A stretch of DNA of 64,000 bases from Buttiauxella massiliensis (GTDB lineage Bacteria; Pseudomonadota; Gammaproteobacteria; Enterobacterales; Enterobacteriaceae), in the NCBI RefSeq assembly GCF_902500225.1, contig NZ_LR722648.1, positions 438,937 to 502,936 of the forward strand, written 5' to 3'. Each line of letters opens with the position of its first letter. Within the stretch, counting starts at the first letter, position 1. Made by a program: the position numbers and the translations under genes. Of the stretch, positions 1 through 9,999 are shown one piece after another. The notes under the pieces were generated by a model. That model worked only from the letters and a program-made list of their open reading frames with translations. It did no database searches and had not been told where the DNA came from.

Positions 1-63
1 GAGTCAGTAATTGCTCGCACACGTAAAGAGAATGAGATCGGTGTAGGGTTCTATCAGCCTTAA
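1..63 (+). CDS. miaB: miaB, C-terminal end only
   Basis: The first 20 codons read in frame 1 and stop with TAA at 61-63. They end in VGFYQP and contain VIARTRKEN, which matches the C-terminus of the tRNA-2-methylthio-N6-dimethylallyladenosine synthase MiaB of enterobacteria. MiaB is a radical-SAM methylthiotransferase acting on A37 of tRNAs reading UNN codons. Only the tail of its TRAM domain is in the window. Its position directly upstream of ybeZ on the same strand is the usual enterobacterial order, which supports the call despite the short length. Confidence 0.85.
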   Translation, partial: ESVIARTRKENEIGVGFYQP

Positions 64-78
64 CCCCCCCTTCAATGC

Positions 79-267
79 CCGAGCTACTTCAATATGCAGG
101 TAGGCGGCAATCGAACGACAAATTCGTCGGGAACGAATTTGACCAGCCAGAGGCTGGCCTCCGGTGAGAGACAGGATGTCTCTCATTAATCCCGATGAGC
201 TTACTCAAGTAAATGATTCGGGTGAATGAGAGCAGCCAACAACCCTGCATTATGAAGGGCGATGGGC
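79..267. repeat. ERIC (IRU) repeat carrying an internal insertion of about 70 bp
   Basis: The ends and core resemble the ERIC consensus: GAGCTACTTC at the left, then ATCCCGATGAGCTTAC, AAGTAAATGATTCGGGTGA, GCAGCCAAC and TATGAAGGGCGATGGG. The left arm is separated from the core by an insertion at roughly 117-187. That insertion is made of three small hairpins: aaattcgt/acgaattt, ccagcc/ggctgg and gagagac/gtctctc. ERICs with an insertion of about this size are known in enterobacteria. It lies between miaB and ybeZ and may be part of the transcript leading into ybeZ. Confidence 0.75.
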
Positions 268-418
268 ATTTTCATTTGTTGCACTTGCATTCGGAAGCAT
301 CTACCCAAATATCAAAAACCAGGCTTGCGCCATCTGCCCACGCCGTAAATAATCTTTTTATGGCCTGCAATTATGCAGCAATACATTCTACTGGCCCTGT
401 GCGACCCCGAGGATAAGT

Positions 419-1480
419 TTGAATATCGAAACACGTGAAATTACGCTAGAACCCGCAGACAATGCGCGTCTGCTAAGCCTGTGTGGCCCATTTGATGACA
501 ACATCAAGCAGCTTGAACGTCGGCTGGGGATCGAAATCAACCGTCGTGACTATCACTTCAAGCTGACGGGCCGCCCGATTCTGGTCAATGCTGCCGCAGA
601 TATTTTGCGTAACCTGTATGTCGATACCGCTCCGATGCGTGGCGAAATTCAGGATATAACTCCTGAGCATATCCACCTCGCCATTAAAGAAATTCGCGTG
701 CTGGAACAGTCTGCTGAAAGCGTTCCAGAGTACGGCAAAGCAGTGAACATCAAGACTAAACGCGGCGTCATCAAACCGCGTACACCGAACCAAGCGCAGT
801 ACATCGCCAATATTCTCGACCACGACATCACCTTTGGCGTCGGCCCTGCGGGTACAGGTAAAACTTACCTCGCGGTTGCGGCAGCCGTTGATGCACTGGA
901 ACGCCAGGATATCCGTCGCATTCTGCTGACCCGTCCGGCCGTTGAAGCGGGCGAAAAGCTCGGCTTCTTGCCTGGCGATTTAAGCCAGAAAGTTGACCCT
1001 TATCTGCGCCCGTTGTACGACGCCCTGTTTGAAATGCTCGGCTTTGAGCGTGTTGAGAAACTGATCGAGCGTAACGTCATCGAAGTGGCACCACTCGCCT
1101 ATATGCGTGGCCGCACGTTAAACGATGCATTCATCATTCTGGATGAAAGCCAGAACACCACTATCGAACAGATGAAAATGTTCCTGACGCGCATTGGTTT
1201 TAACTCCAAAGCAGTGATTACAGGCGACGTCACCCAAATAGATTTACCAAAAAATCTGAAATCGGGCTTACGTCATGCAATCGACGTACTGGCCGAAGTC
1301 GATGAAATCAGCTTTAACTTCCTTAATAGTGAAGACGTTGTCCGCCACCCGGTTGTGGCACGTATTGTGAATGCCTATGAAGCGTGGGAAAACGCGGAAC
1401 AGGTTCGTAAAGATGAACTCGCAGCAGAGCGCAAGCGAGAAGCGATGGCAATTAATGCTGCCGCTCAGGAGAGTAAATGA
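419..1480 (+). CDS. ybeZ: PhoH-like ATPase YbeZ
   Basis: The protein is 353 residues and closely follows E. coli YbeZ (about 346). It has a PhoH-family P-loop NTPase domain with Walker A GPAGTGKT (K148), and IILDESQN as the Walker B region. YbeZ is a cytoplasmic ATPase that interacts with the endoribonuclease YbeY and is linked to rRNA maturation and stress. The start is TTG at 419, chosen because it gives the family N-terminus [10 protein letters not shown] and has GAGGA about 9 nt upstream. The stop overlaps ybeY (ATGA), so the two are translationally coupled. In E. coli this operon is heat-shock induced; I could not place a clear sigma-32 promoter here. Confidence 0.97.
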   Translation: MNIETREITLEPADNARLLSLCGPFDDNIKQLERRLGIEINRRDYHFKLTGRPILVNAAADILRNLYVDTAPMRGEIQDITPEHIHLAIKEIRVLEQSAESVPEYGKAVNIKTKRGVIKPRTPNQAQYIANILDHDITFGVGPAGTGKTYLAVAAAVDALERQDIRRILLTRPAVEAGEKLGFLPGDLSQKVDPYLRPLYDALFEMLGFERVEKLIERNVIEVAPLAYMRGRTLNDAFIILDESQNTTIEQMKMFLTRIGFNSKAVITGDVTQIDLPKNLKSGLRHAIDVLAEVDEISFNFLNSEDVVRHPVVARIVNAYEAWENAEQVRKDELAAERKREAMAINAAAQESK

Positions 1481-1944
1481 GTCAGGTTATACTGGATTTA
1501 CAGGTCGCGTGTGAAGACGCAAACGGCCTGCCTACGGAAGAACAATTTCAGGCATGGCTTGATGCGGTCATTCCACAATTTCAGGAAGAGTCAGAAGTCA
1601 CCATTCGCCTGGTGGATGACGCAGAAAGCCACGATCTGAACCTCACTTATCGTGGGAAAGATAAATCCACCAATGTGCTCTCGTTCCCGTTTGAAGCGCC
1701 TCCGGGCATTGAACTGCCTCTATTGGGCGACCTGATTATTTGCCGTCAGGTTGTGGAGCAAGAAGCAAAAGAGCAGCAAAAACCGCTGGATGCGCATTGG
1801 GCACATATGGTCATCCACGGCAGTTTGCATCTGCTTGGTTATGATCATATTGAAGATGAAGAAGCCGAAGAGATGGAATCCCTGGAAACAGAGATAATGC
1901 TTGCTCTTGGGTATGCTGATCCGTACATTGCCGAGAAAGAATAG
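1477..1944 (+). CDS. ybeY: endoribonuclease YbeY
   Basis: YbeY is a single-strand-specific, metal-dependent endoribonuclease needed for 16S rRNA 3'-end maturation and late-stage 70S quality control. The protein is 155 residues, the same as in E. coli. The zinc-binding signature [11 protein letters not shown] (H3xH5xH) is intact near residues 114-124. The ATG overlaps the ybeZ stop by 4 nt, which explains the co-expression expected of the YbeZ/YbeY pair. Confidence 0.98.
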   Translation: MSQVILDLQVACEDANGLPTEEQFQAWLDAVIPQFQEESEVTIRLVDDAESHDLNLTYRGKDKSTNVLSFPFEAPPGIELPLLGDLIICRQVVEQEAKEQQKPLDAHWAHMVIHGSLHLLGYDHIEDEEAEEMESLETEIMLALGYADPYIAEKE

Positions 1945-2044
1945 TCGCTACGGTAAATGATTACCGTAACGCATCAGGTGCAGGCAGCGAGCCATTAACT
2001 GCCTGCTATCTATTAATTAACCGAGGGGCCACAAACCTAACGCC

Positions 2045-2923
2045 ATGAGCGACGACAATTCCCAAAACAGTGACACACCTGCCAGTAAGAAGGGATTCTT
2101 TTCCCTGATTCTCAACCAGCTATTCCACGGTGAGCCTAAAAACCGTGACGATCTGCTGACACTCATCCGTGATTCTGAGCAAAATGATCTGATCGATCAA
2201 GATACCCGCGACATGCTTGAAGGCGTGATGGATATCGCCGACCAACGCGTCCGCGACATCATGATCCCTCGCTCGCAAATGGTAACGCTCAAACACAACC
2301 AGACGCTGGACGAATGCCTCGATGTGATCATCGAATCCGCACACTCCCGCTTCCCGGTGATCAGTGAAGACAAAGATCATATCGAAGGGATTCTGATGGC
2401 TAAAGATTTGCTGCCGTTTATGCGCAGCGATACTGAGCCATTTAGCATGGAAAAAGTGTTACGTCAGGCAGTTGTTGTGCCGGAAAGTAAGCGTGTTGAC
2501 CGCATGCTCAAAGAGTTTCGTCAGCAGCGCTACCACATGGCGATAGTGATTGATGAGTTTGGCGGCGTCTCCGGACTTGTCACCATCGAAGATATTCTCG
2601 AACTGATTGTTGGGGAAATTGAAGATGAGTATGACGATGAAGAAGACGGTGATTTCCGCCAGTTAAGCCGTCACACCTGGACGGTTCGCGCTCTGGCCTC
2701 AATCGAAGATTTTAACGACACCTTTGCCACCCATTTCAACGATGACGAAGTTGATACCATTGGTGGATTGGTGATGCAGGCCTTTGGCCACTTACCTGCC
2801 CGTGGCGAAACCATCGAAATCGATGGTTATCAGTTCAAAGTCGCGATGGCAGATAGCCGCCGTGTTATTCAGGTTCATGTCAGAATTCCGGACGACTCGC
2901 CGCAACCGAAACTGGAAGATTAA
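2045..2923 (+). CDS. ybeX: CBS-domain protein YbeX (CorC)
   Basis: The protein is 292 residues, the same length as E. coli YbeX/CorC. It contains two CBS motifs (around [11 protein letters not shown] and the [19 protein letters not shown] region) followed by a CorC/HlyC transporter-associated domain. It was described as a magnesium/cobalt efflux accessory protein and is also tied to ribosome metabolism through its ybeZY neighbours. It has no membrane segments, so it is not a transporter by itself. It lies 100 bp downstream of ybeY and 7 bp before lnt, in one operon. Confidence 0.96.
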   Translation: MSDDNSQNSDTPASKKGFFSLILNQLFHGEPKNRDDLLTLIRDSEQNDLIDQDTRDMLEGVMDIADQRVRDIMIPRSQMVTLKHNQTLDECLDVIIESAHSRFPVISEDKDHIEGILMAKDLLPFMRSDTEPFSMEKVLRQAVVVPESKRVDRMLKEFRQQRYHMAIVIDEFGGVSGLVTIEDILELIVGEIEDEYDDEEDGDFRQLSRHTWTVRALASIEDFNDTFATHFNDDEVDTIGGLVMQAFGHLPARGETIEIDGYQFKVAMADSRRVIQVHVRIPDDSPQPKLED

Positions 2924-2930
2924 TTCAAAG

Positions 2931-4472
2931 ATGGCTATAGCCCTACTCCTTCAACGCCAGCGCGTGCGTCTGCTTCTGGCGCTGCTTTTTGGTGCCTGCG
3001 GAACGCTGGCTTTCTCCCCTTACGATTTTTGGCCTGCCGCGATTGTTTCTCTGGCTGGGCTTCAGGGGCTGACACTTAATCGACGCGCTATTCAAAGTGC
3101 GTGGATTGGTTTCTTCTGGGGGCTGGGGCTATTTGGCTCAGGCATTAACTGGGTGTATGTCAGCATCGCGCAATTTGGCGGGATGCCCGGCCCGGTTAAC
3201 GTCTTCCTGGTGGTGCTGCTGGCGGCTTATTTATCGTTATATACCGGCTTATTTGGTGGATTCCTCAGCAAACTTTGTCCGAAAACGACGTGGTGGCGCG
3301 TAGCGATTGCTGCTCCGATGCTATGGCAACTCACCGAGTTCCTGCGCGGCTGGGTATTAACCGGCTTCCCGTGGCTACAATTTGGTTACAGCCAGATTGA
3401 TGGCCCGCTGAAAGGTATCGCGCCGATTCTCGGCGTGGAAAGTGTAACGTTCCTGCTGATGATTATCAGTGGCTTGCTGGTGTTTGCGCTGCACGAGCGT
3501 AACTGGCGCCCGGCCGTGATTGCCGCAGCACTGTTAGTTCTGCCTTGGCCGTTGCGTTCGATTCAGTGGTATCAACCGCAACCTGAGCGCACCATTGATG
3601 TGGCGATGGTTCAGGGGGATATCCCGCAATCCCTGAAATGGGATGAAAACCAGCTGCTCAATACGCTAAAAATCTATCTCGATAAAACTCAGCCGCAGAT
3701 GGGCAAATCCCAGCTGATTATCTGGCCTGAATCGGCAATCCCCGATCTGGAGATTAACCAGCAGCAATTCCTGACCATGATGGACGACCTGCTGCGCTCA
3801 AAGCACAGCTCGCTCATTACCGGTATTGTTGATGCGCGTTTGAATAAGCAGAACCGCTACGACACATACAACACCATCATCACATTGGGTGAAGGTAACC
3901 AGTACAGCTATAACAGCCCCGATCGTTACAACAAAAACCATCTGGTGCCGTTCGGTGAGTTTGTGCCGCTGGAGTCGATTTTGCGCCCACTGGCTCCGTT
4001 CTTTGATTTGCCAATGTCATCATTCAGTCGCGGACCGTATTTACAGCCGCAGTTGGAGTCCAATGGTATTAAGCTGACACCTGCGATTTGTTACGAAATT
4101 ATCCTGGGAGAGCAGGTGCGCGATAACTTCCGCCCTGATACAGATTTCCTGCTGACTATTTCGAATGATGCATGGTTCGGCAAATCGATTGGCCCATGGC
4201 AGCATTTCCAGATGGCGCGTATGCGTTCACTGGAGTTGGGTCGTCCGCTTCTACGCAGCACGAACAATGGTATTACCGCCGTGATTAATGCTAACGGTGA
4301 TATCGATGCAATGATCCCGCAGTTTACTCGCGAAGTTCTGGAAGCGAAGGTCACGCCAACGCGGGGTATTACACCATATGCACGCTTTGGCGACTGGCCA
4401 CTGTGGGGCGCAACACTCATCTTTGGCTTCGCCTCTGTTCTGTTGGCACTGCGCACACGCCGCAAATCCTGA
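2931..4472 (+). CDS. lnt: apolipoprotein N-acyltransferase
   Basis: Lnt transfers an acyl chain from phospholipid to the N-terminal cysteine of apolipoproteins in the inner membrane, the last step of lipoprotein maturation. The protein is 513 residues (E. coli 512). An N-terminal multi-spanning membrane part of about 200 residues is followed by a periplasmic nitrilase-fold domain. The Glu-Lys-Cys triad is visible in [21 protein letters not shown] and [10 protein letters not shown]. The frame is open upstream to 2784 inside ybeX; I chose ATG 2931 ([21 protein letters not shown]) because it matches the family N-terminus and follows the ybeX stop by 7 bp. Confidence 0.98.
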   Translation: MAIALLLQRQRVRLLLALLFGACGTLAFSPYDFWPAAIVSLAGLQGLTLNRRAIQSAWIGFFWGLGLFGSGINWVYVSIAQFGGMPGPVNVFLVVLLAAYLSLYTGLFGGFLSKLCPKTTWWRVAIAAPMLWQLTEFLRGWVLTGFPWLQFGYSQIDGPLKGIAPILGVESVTFLLMIISGLLVFALHERNWRPAVIAAALLVLPWPLRSIQWYQPQPERTIDVAMVQGDIPQSLKWDENQLLNTLKIYLDKTQPQMGKSQLIIWPESAIPDLEINQQQFLTMMDDLLRSKHSSLITGIVDARLNKQNRYDTYNTIITLGEGNQYSYNSPDRYNKNHLVPFGEFVPLESILRPLAPFFDLPMSSFSRGPYLQPQLESNGIKLTPAICYEIILGEQVRDNFRPDTDFLLTISNDAWFGKSIGPWQHFQMARMRSLELGRPLLRSTNNGITAVINANGDIDAMIPQFTREVLEAKVTPTRGITPYARFGDWPLWGATLIFGFASVLLALRTRRKS

Positions 4473-4484
4473 TTCTGCATTACC

Positions 4485-4516
4485 AAAAAATGGCCAGCTC
4501 ATGCTGGCCATTTTCA
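4485..4516 (+). terminator. Rho-independent terminator after lnt
   Basis: A perfect stem ATGGCCAGC/GCTGGCCAT with a 4-nt loop is flanked by A6 on the left and TTTTCATTT on the right. It lies 13 bp after the lnt stop and ends the ybeZYX-lnt operon. Confidence 0.9.
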
Positions 4517-4885
4517 TTTCTGGCACAACCTTTGCAAAATATTACTCACTAGAAAGACACAAAATGCTGAATCACTACCCTGTGAGCAGCATGAAGCATT
4601 GAGTTGCACCAAACGATGACAAACCCAGCACCAAAGTAGTGCAACGGAAGATTTTTGCCTCTAAACGGTGCGGCACGCTTCGCAAAAATAAACATCTGGA
4701 TAGCAAAATCTTTACATTAAGCTAGGTTAAGTGTTAACAAAAAGACAAAGAATTAAGCTTATTCAATAACACACAACAACAAAAATATACTTGGCAGCAT
4801 TCAGCCCTTGCGGCTCGAAGGATGACAGGTAAAACACTCACAACGGGTATCAATGCCTCATGGCATTAAGATAAAGGAGTTGGTA
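4517..4885 (+). promoter_or_regulatory. gltI leader and promoter region with C/A-rich GcvB-type target
   Basis: No gene is seen in this 369-bp gap. A C/A-rich run (acacacaacaacaaaaat, about 4769-4787) lies upstream of the gltI start. In Salmonella the sRNA GcvB represses gltI by pairing to a C/A-rich element in this leader, so this run is the likely equivalent. The gltI ribosome-binding site AAGGAG lies at about 4874-4879. I could not fix the promoter with confidence. Confidence 0.55.
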
Positions 4886-5797
4886 ATGCAATTACGTAAA
4901 CTAGCCTCAGCTTTGCTGGTAATGGGTTTAGGCGCAGGAATCGCACACGCCGAAGATGCTAAACCTGCTGCTCAACAAAGTACTCTTGATAAGATCGCCG
5001 CAAACGGCGTCATTGTGGTCGGTCACCGTGAGTCTTCTGTTCCCTTCTCTTACTACGATAACCAACAAAAAGTCGTCGGCTATTCACAGGATTACTCCAA
5101 CGCTATCGTTGAAGCCGTGAAGAAAAAGCTCAACAAGCCTGACCTGCACGTTAAGTTGATCCCGATTACTTCACAAAACCGTATTCCATTGCTGCAAAAC
5201 GGCACTTTCGATTTTGAGTGCGGTTCTACCACCAACAACCTGGAACGCCAGAAACAAGCATCGTTCTCCGACACTATCTTCGTCGTCGGTACCCGTCTGC
5301 TGGTTAAGAAAGGTGGCCCGATTAAGGACTTCGCTGACCTGAAAGGCAAAGCAGTTGTTGTGACTTCTGGTACCACTTCTGAAGTTCTGCTCAACAAGCT
5401 GAACGAAGAGAAGAAAATGGACATGCGTATTATCAGCGCCAAAGACCACGGTGACTCGTTCCGTACCCTGGAAAGCGGTCGTGCCGTTGCCTTTATGATG
5501 GATGACGCCCTGCTGGCGGGTGAACGTGCTAAAGCGAAGAAACAGGATAACTGGGAAATTCTTGGCACTCCGCAATCCCGCGAAGCCTACGGCTGTATGC
5601 TGCGTAAAGACGACCCAGAGTTTAAGAAGCTGATGGATGACACCATCGCTCAGGCACAGACATCTGGTGAAGCGGCGAAATGGTTTGATAAGTGGTTTAT
5701 GAATCCAATTCCACCGAAAAATATCAATATGAACTTCGCTCTGTCTGACGACATGAAAGCCCTGTTCAAAGAACCAAACGATAAAGCACTGAACTAA
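4886..5797 (+). CDS. gltI: glutamate/aspartate ABC transporter periplasmic binding protein
   Basis: GltI binds L-glutamate and L-aspartate in the periplasm and delivers them to the GltJKL importer. The protein is 303 residues (E. coli 302). It has a signal peptide (MQLRKLASALLVMGLGAGIAHA, cleavage near residue 22) and the SBP family 3 fold, seen in GVIVVGHRESSVPFSYYD and NGTFDFECGSTTNN. The frame runs upstream to 4853; ATG 4886 is preferred because it is preceded by AAGGAGTTGGTA and begins the signal peptide. It is first in the gltIJKL operon and is separated from gltJ by the SroC region. Confidence 0.97.
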   Translation: MQLRKLASALLVMGLGAGIAHAEDAKPAAQQSTLDKIAANGVIVVGHRESSVPFSYYDNQQKVVGYSQDYSNAIVEAVKKKLNKPDLHVKLIPITSQNRIPLLQNGTFDFECGSTTNNLERQKQASFSDTIFVVGTRLLVKKGGPIKDFADLKGKAVVVTSGTTSEVLLNKLNEEKKMDMRIISAKDHGDSFRTLESGRAVAFMMDDALLAGERAKAKKQDNWEILGTPQSREAYGCMLRKDDPEFKKLMDDTIAQAQTSGEAAKWFDKWFMNPIPPKNINMNFALSDDMKALFKEPNDKALN

Positions 5798-5829
5798 TCA
5801 GAACCAGGGGCCGGGATGACCCAGCCCTC

Positions 5830-5987
5830 TCGATTGACGAACTGAAGCTCGGACAGACTATGCGTCGGATGGCCGTTCCCCAGCCGGCGTGAAAGTACCC
5901 CCAAAATCTCAGGCATAGATCTGAAATCGGGGTACAAGCTTCTCATCAATCTTCGAGGGTAGCGCAGCTCGCTACCCTCAATTTTTT
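5830..5987 (+). ncRNA. sroC: SroC sponge RNA (gltI-gltJ intergenic), approximate ends
   Basis: In E. coli and Salmonella the gltI-gltJ intergenic region yields SroC, an Hfq-binding RNA of about 150-160 nt. It is processed from the gltIJKL mRNA and acts as a sponge for GcvB. Here the 203-nt gltI-gltJ gap has the same position and ends in a strong terminator-type hairpin. The call rests on synteny and structure. The 5' end is a guess, because SroC arises by RNase E cleavage. Confidence 0.6.
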
Positions 5988-5988
5988 C
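5955..5988 (+). terminator. attenuating terminator at the end of SroC, before gltJ
   Basis: A stem GAGGGTAGCG/CGCTACCCTC with loop CAGCT is followed by AATTTTTTC. It lies 14 bp before the gltJ start, so it would reduce read-through from gltI into gltJKL and define the SroC 3' end. Confidence 0.88.
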
Positions 5989-6000
5989 TCGGAGTATGTT

Positions 6001-6741
6001 ATGTCTATAGACTGGAACTGGGGAATATTTCTACAGCCCGCCCCGTTCGGCAACACCACCTATTTGGGCTGGATTTGGAATGGCTTCCAGGTCACCGTCG
6101 CCCTATCCATCTGTGCATGGATAATCGCTTTTCTCGTCGGCTCTCTGTTCGGCATTTTACGCACCGTTCCAAATAAATGGCTGTCGAGCCTTGGCACGCT
6201 GTATGTCGAGTTATTCCGTAACGTACCGCTTATCGTGCAGTTCTTTACCTGGTACTTAGTGGTGCCGGAATTACTGCCCGAAAATCTTGGCATGTGGTTT
6301 AAATCTGAGCTTGACCCGAATGTACAATTCTTCTTGTCATCGATGATTTGCCTTGGCCTGTTTACCGCAGCTCGTGTATGTGAGCAAGTTCGTGCCGCCA
6401 TTCAGTCTCTGCCTCGCGGGCAAAAAAATGCCGCGCTGGCGATGGGTTTAACGCTCCCACAAGCTTACCGCTATGTGCTGCTACCAAACGCCTATCGCGT
6501 GATCGTGCCGCCAATGACATCTGAAATGATGAACCTGGTGAAAAACTCAGCTATTGCATCAACCATCGGCCTGGTCGATATGGCGGCTCAGGCGGGTAAA
6601 TTGCTGGATTACTCCGCGCACGCTTACGAATCCTTTACCGCAATCACCCTCGCGTATGTGCTGATTAACGCTGTGATTATGCTGGTGATGTATGTCGTTG
6701 AACGTAAAATTCGCCTGCCTGGCAATATGGGAGGCAAATAA
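6001..6741 (+). CDS. gltJ: glutamate/aspartate ABC transporter permease GltJ
   Basis: This is an inner-membrane permease of the HisM/polar amino acid family that pairs with GltK. It is 246 residues, equal to E. coli GltJ. Hydrophobic segments are visible throughout. The EAA-type loop that contacts the ATPase appears as [21 protein letters not shown] 6001 follows TCGGAGTATGTT. Its TAA overlaps the gltK ATG by one base. Confidence 0.97.
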   Translation: MSIDWNWGIFLQPAPFGNTTYLGWIWNGFQVTVALSICAWIIAFLVGSLFGILRTVPNKWLSSLGTLYVELFRNVPLIVQFFTWYLVVPELLPENLGMWFKSELDPNVQFFLSSMICLGLFTAARVCEQVRAAIQSLPRGQKNAALAMGLTLPQAYRYVLLPNAYRVIVPPMTSEMMNLVKNSAIASTIGLVDMAAQAGKLLDYSAHAYESFTAITLAYVLINAVIMLVMYVVERKIRLPGNMGGK

Positions 6742-7415
6742 TGTACGAGTTTGACTGGAGTTCTATTCTCCCCGCTATGCCTTACCTGATGCAGGGGTTG
6801 ATCATCACCCTGAAAATCACCGTTACGGCGATTATCTTCGGTATCGTTTGGGGTACGCTGCTGGCTGTGATGCGCCTGTCGCCGATTAAGCCCATAGCCT
6901 GGTTTGCCAGCGCCTACGTCAACGTTTTCCGCTCTATCCCGCTGGTGATGGTGCTGCTGTGGTTCTACCTGGTTGTGCCAGGTATTCTGCAAAAAGTGCT
7001 AGGGCTTTCCCCTCAAACCGACATTCGTTTAATTTCCGCAATGGTGGCGTTCTCGATGTTTGAAGCTGCCTACTATTCCGAGATTATCCGTGCCGGTATC
7101 CAGAGTATCTCCCGTGGGCAGTCCAATGCCGCTCTTGCGCTGGGGATGACGCACTGGCAGTCAATGAAACTGATTATCCTGCCACAGGCGTTCCGCGCCA
7201 TGGTGCCATTGCTGTTAACGCAAGGCATCGTCTTGTTCCAGGATACGTCACTGGTATATGTATTAAGTCTGGCTGACTTCTTCCGTACCGCTTCCACCAT
7301 TGGTGAGCGCGACGGAACCCAGGTCGAAATGATCCTGTTTGCCGGTGTGGTGTATTTCGCAATCAGCCTGAGTGCTTCGCTGTTGGTCAGCTACTTGAAG
7401 AAAAGGACAGTGTAA
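6741..7415 (+). CDS. gltK: glutamate/aspartate ABC transporter permease GltK
   Basis: This is the second inner-membrane permease of the GltIJKL importer, 224 residues as in E. coli. The EAA loop is seen as [22 protein letters not shown]. The start overlaps the gltJ stop and the stop overlaps the gltL start, each by one base (TAATG), so gltJKL is tightly coupled. Confidence 0.97.
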   Translation: MYEFDWSSILPAMPYLMQGLIITLKITVTAIIFGIVWGTLLAVMRLSPIKPIAWFASAYVNVFRSIPLVMVLLWFYLVVPGILQKVLGLSPQTDIRLISAMVAFSMFEAAYYSEIIRAGIQSISRGQSNAALALGMTHWQSMKLIILPQAFRAMVPLLLTQGIVLFQDTSLVYVLSLADFFRTASTIGERDGTQVEMILFAGVVYFAISLSASLLVSYLKKRTV

Positions 7416-8140
7416 TGATTTCCCTGAAAAATGTTTCTAAATGGTATGGTCACTTTCAGGTGCTAACCGACTGCTCGACAGAAGTCAAAAAAGGTGAAGT
7501 GGTGGTCGTTTGTGGGCCATCGGGTTCCGGTAAATCAACGCTTATCAAAACGGTAAATGGACTTGAGCCGGTGCAAAAAGGCAAAATTGTTGTTAACGGC
7601 ACGCAAGTCAACAACAAAAAAACTAACCTTGCCGAATTGCGCTCGCATGTAGGAATGGTGTTCCAACACTTTGAGCTTTTCCCACATCTGTCGATTATCG
7701 AAAACCTGACCCTTGCTCAAGTAAAAGTGCTGAAACGCAACAAAGAAGAGTCGCGTAAAAAGGGGCTGAAACTGCTCGAGCGCGTTGGGTTGACCGCACA
7801 TGCGGATAAATTCCCGGCACAGCTTTCTGGCGGCCAGCAGCAACGTGTAGCGATTGCCCGTGCGCTATGTATGGACCCTGTGGCAATGCTGTTTGATGAA
7901 CCGACTTCAGCCCTTGACCCTGAGATGATCAACGAAGTGCTGGACGTTATGGTTGAGCTGGCACACGAAGGGATGACTATGATGGTGGTGACCCACGAGA
8001 TGGGCTTTGCCCGTAAAGTGGCAAATCGCGTGATCTTTATGGATGAAGGGAAGATTGTCGAAGACTCGAATAAAGAGGATTTCTTCAACAACCCGCAGTC
8101 CGAACGTGCGAAAGACTTCCTGGCGAAAATCCTGCACTGA
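7415..8140 (+). CDS. gltL: glutamate/aspartate ABC transporter ATPase GltL
   Basis: This is the cytoplasmic ATPase that powers the importer. The protein is 241 residues with Walker [10 protein letters not shown] (K40), Q-loop [16 protein letters not shown] signature LSGGQQQR, Walker [14 protein letters not shown] and the switch histidine in VVTHEMGFA. All are intact and typical of polar amino acid transporters. It is the last gene of the operon. Confidence 0.98.
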   Translation: MISLKNVSKWYGHFQVLTDCSTEVKKGEVVVVCGPSGSGKSTLIKTVNGLEPVQKGKIVVNGTQVNNKKTNLAELRSHVGMVFQHFELFPHLSIIENLTLAQVKVLKRNKEESRKKGLKLLERVGLTAHADKFPAQLSGGQQQRVAIARALCMDPVAMLFDEPTSALDPEMINEVLDVMVELAHEGMTMMVVTHEMGFARKVANRVIFMDEGKIVEDSNKEDFFNNPQSERAKDFLAKILH

Positions 8141-8153
8141 TTCGGTATTAAGT

Positions 8154-8185
8154 CGCGCAATCACCCTCTCGAGCGGTGGTTGCGC
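8154..8185. terminator. possible hairpin between convergent gltL and the TRAP-type gene
   Basis: GCGCAATCACC and GGTGGTTGCGC can form an imperfect stem around CTCTCGAGC in the 52-bp gap between two convergent genes. There is no good T-run on either side, so it is only a possible bidirectional terminator. Confidence 0.4.
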
Positions 8186-8192
8186 GGCAAAA

Positions 8193-9239
8193 TTACTTCA
8201 TAGTCTCGTTCATTAACACTGTGACTTTATTCATCACAGGACCTGCGTCCTTCACGCCTTTACTCTCTTGCTCCTTCACCCATTTGCTTTGCACATCCTG
8301 GTAATGGGTCGCCGTTTCCCAATGCTTTACTTCATCAGGTTTCAGCTCGCGAATAGCCACGCCGTTATCACGCAACTCACTCACCATGCCATCGAAACTG
8401 CTGTCCATCACCGAGCCTAAAGTTTGATACGCTTTTTGAGCGGCGCGTTGAATAGCTTGCTTGTCTTGATCGGCAAGTTTGTTCCAGGTGTCTTTATTCA
8501 TCACCAACGGATAAACATGGCCCAACCACAGATCTTTGGAGATCAAAACATTAGGAGCCGTTTTATGCACGTTGAGCTCAAAACCGCTGTCGACGTTAAC
8601 CATTAATCCGTCCAGACTTCCTGCTTTCAGCGCGTCATAAATTCCCTCGCCCCACGGCATAGAAACGGGAATTGCACCGCTGTTTTTCAGGAAGTCCTGA
8701 TGCCAGAAACTGGCTGAACGCCACTTGGTTCCTTTGATATCGCCTAATGCGCTCAGGGGTTTGGTACTGAAAAAAGCCACGGGATAGCCGGTCGCGAGGA
8801 AGATGTTAACCACATTTTGCTTTGCTAACTCAGCCTGGAATTCAGGGATAGTGGCGTAAGCCTTGCGGAAAAACTCAACCTGTTTATCACCCGTTGGCCC
8901 GACAGGGAAACTTTTGAAGATCTGCTGCAGGGGAAATTCCTTCGCCGTGTATTCAGGCACCACGATTGCCATATCAGCAACCTTCCCTTCTTTAACGACA
9001 CCCAGAGCATCATAGCTACGAGCCACTTCACTGTTCCAGTGATCGTCAACCTTCAGGCGGCCGTGCGATTCCTTCTCAATTTCGGCAAAGAAAACGTTCT
9101 TGATAAAGCTGGTGCGCATTCCGCCCAGTGGTTCATGGTCGGAATATTTCAGGATTTGAACTGCCGATACCGTGGTGGGCATCAGCATCATGGTGAGGAA
9201 GACGGCCAGAATTTTTCTGGCCAGGGGTTTTCGTTGCAT
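8193..9239 (-). CDS. orphan TRAP transporter substrate-binding protein (DctP family)
   Basis: The protein is 348 residues with a signal peptide (hydrophobic MMLMPTTVSA, cleavage near residue 26). The DctP-type periplasmic binding fold shows in KVADMAIVVPEY, GTKWRSASFWHQDFLKNSGA and the repeated contacts around LDGLMVNVDSGFEL. Such proteins bind organic acids and hand them to a DctQ/DctM membrane pair, but no dctQ or dctM lies nearby. ATG 9239 has AAGGAACC upstream. It starts 24 bp after ybeL on the same strand, so it may be co-transcribed with it. The ligand is unknown. It may use membrane partners elsewhere or serve another role. Confidence 0.8.
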   Translation of the reverse strand: MQRKPLARKILAVFLTMMLMPTTVSAVQILKYSDHEPLGGMRTSFIKNVFFAEIEKESHGRLKVDDHWNSEVARSYDALGVVKEGKVADMAIVVPEYTAKEFPLQQIFKSFPVGPTGDKQVEFFRKAYATIPEFQAELAKQNVVNIFLATGYPVAFFSTKPLSALGDIKGTKWRSASFWHQDFLKNSGAIPVSMPWGEGIYDALKAGSLDGLMVNVDSGFELNVHKTAPNVLISKDLWLGHVYPLVMNKDTWNKLADQDKQAIQRAAQKAYQTLGSVMDSSFDGMVSELRDNGVAIRELKPDEVKHWETATHYQDVQSKWVKEQESKGVKDAGPVMNKVTVLMNETMK

Positions 9240-9263
9240 TGCGGTTCCTTCGCGTTGTGAAAA

Positions 9264-9746
9264 TTAAGGTTCAAATGGGCGACGGCTAAACTGGTTATGC
9301 CCACATTTCGGGCAAACGGGCAGCACATCAGGGGTATAAATCGCCAGGTGGAAATGGCAGTTCTCGCAAACCAAATTGCCAAGGCCTACCACTTCACCGC
9401 TATGATAAACACCGTGATGGTTGAGATCCTGGAAAACTTCGCGCCACTCGAGCTGCGTTTTGTCGGTGATATCAGCCAGTTCCTGCCAAAGACTCTCTTT
9501 AATCACGCGCATGAAGACGCTGTCAGTAAATTCATCCTGGCTTTCGTTATAACTGCGAGCAAACTCTTCTAAGTCACGGCGGACTGCACGCGTCACTTCA
9601 TCTACTTCGGTACGAGTCAGCTCCCCGGTTTCGTTCATGCGTTTACGCGCGCTGTCGACCAGTTCGTCAATATCGCGCTCTCCATTGCGTAACCGTTCGG
9701 TGAGTGAGGCCACCAGTTCACGGTAAAATTGAGCAACCTTGTTCAT
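9264..9746 (-). CDS. ybeL: YbeL, DUF1451 zinc-ribbon protein
   Basis: The protein is 160 residues, equal to E. coli YbeL. The N-terminal half is charged and helical. The C-terminus has two CxxC pairs (VCENCHFH and VCPKCGHN) forming a zinc ribbon, and ends RRPFEP. Its function is not known. It is divergent from leuS, with 253 bp between them, as in E. coli. Confidence 0.95.
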   Translation of the reverse strand: MNKVAQFYRELVASLTERLRNGERDIDELVDSARKRMNETGELTRTEVDEVTRAVRRDLEEFARSYNESQDEFTDSVFMRVIKESLWQELADITDKTQLEWREVFQDLNHHGVYHSGEVVGLGNLVCENCHFHLAIYTPDVLPVCPKCGHNQFSRRPFEP

Positions 9747-9999
9747 TGTCTACCTGCCTCCTTGAAGAGTTTCATGCGTTCAGTGTCATGTAACTGACTA
9801 TAATAGTAGACCTTAATCGGGCATCTCTTTGTTAGATTGACCACAAGCAAGGTAAATATCTGCAAATGAGAAATGGTGATCACGGCCCTTGAAAGGCTGT
9901 TTTGCCGCACTCTTATCGGCTATGCTATGCGGATCAAATCACACGTTAGGAATGAAACCTAACCTGTAGCTGTTTTTCATCACAGGACCATTGGCTGCC

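Noticed and set aside
213..416. 67-residue open frame between miaB and ybeZ
   Set aside because: It starts inside the ERIC repeat and has no ribosome-binding site or family resemblance.
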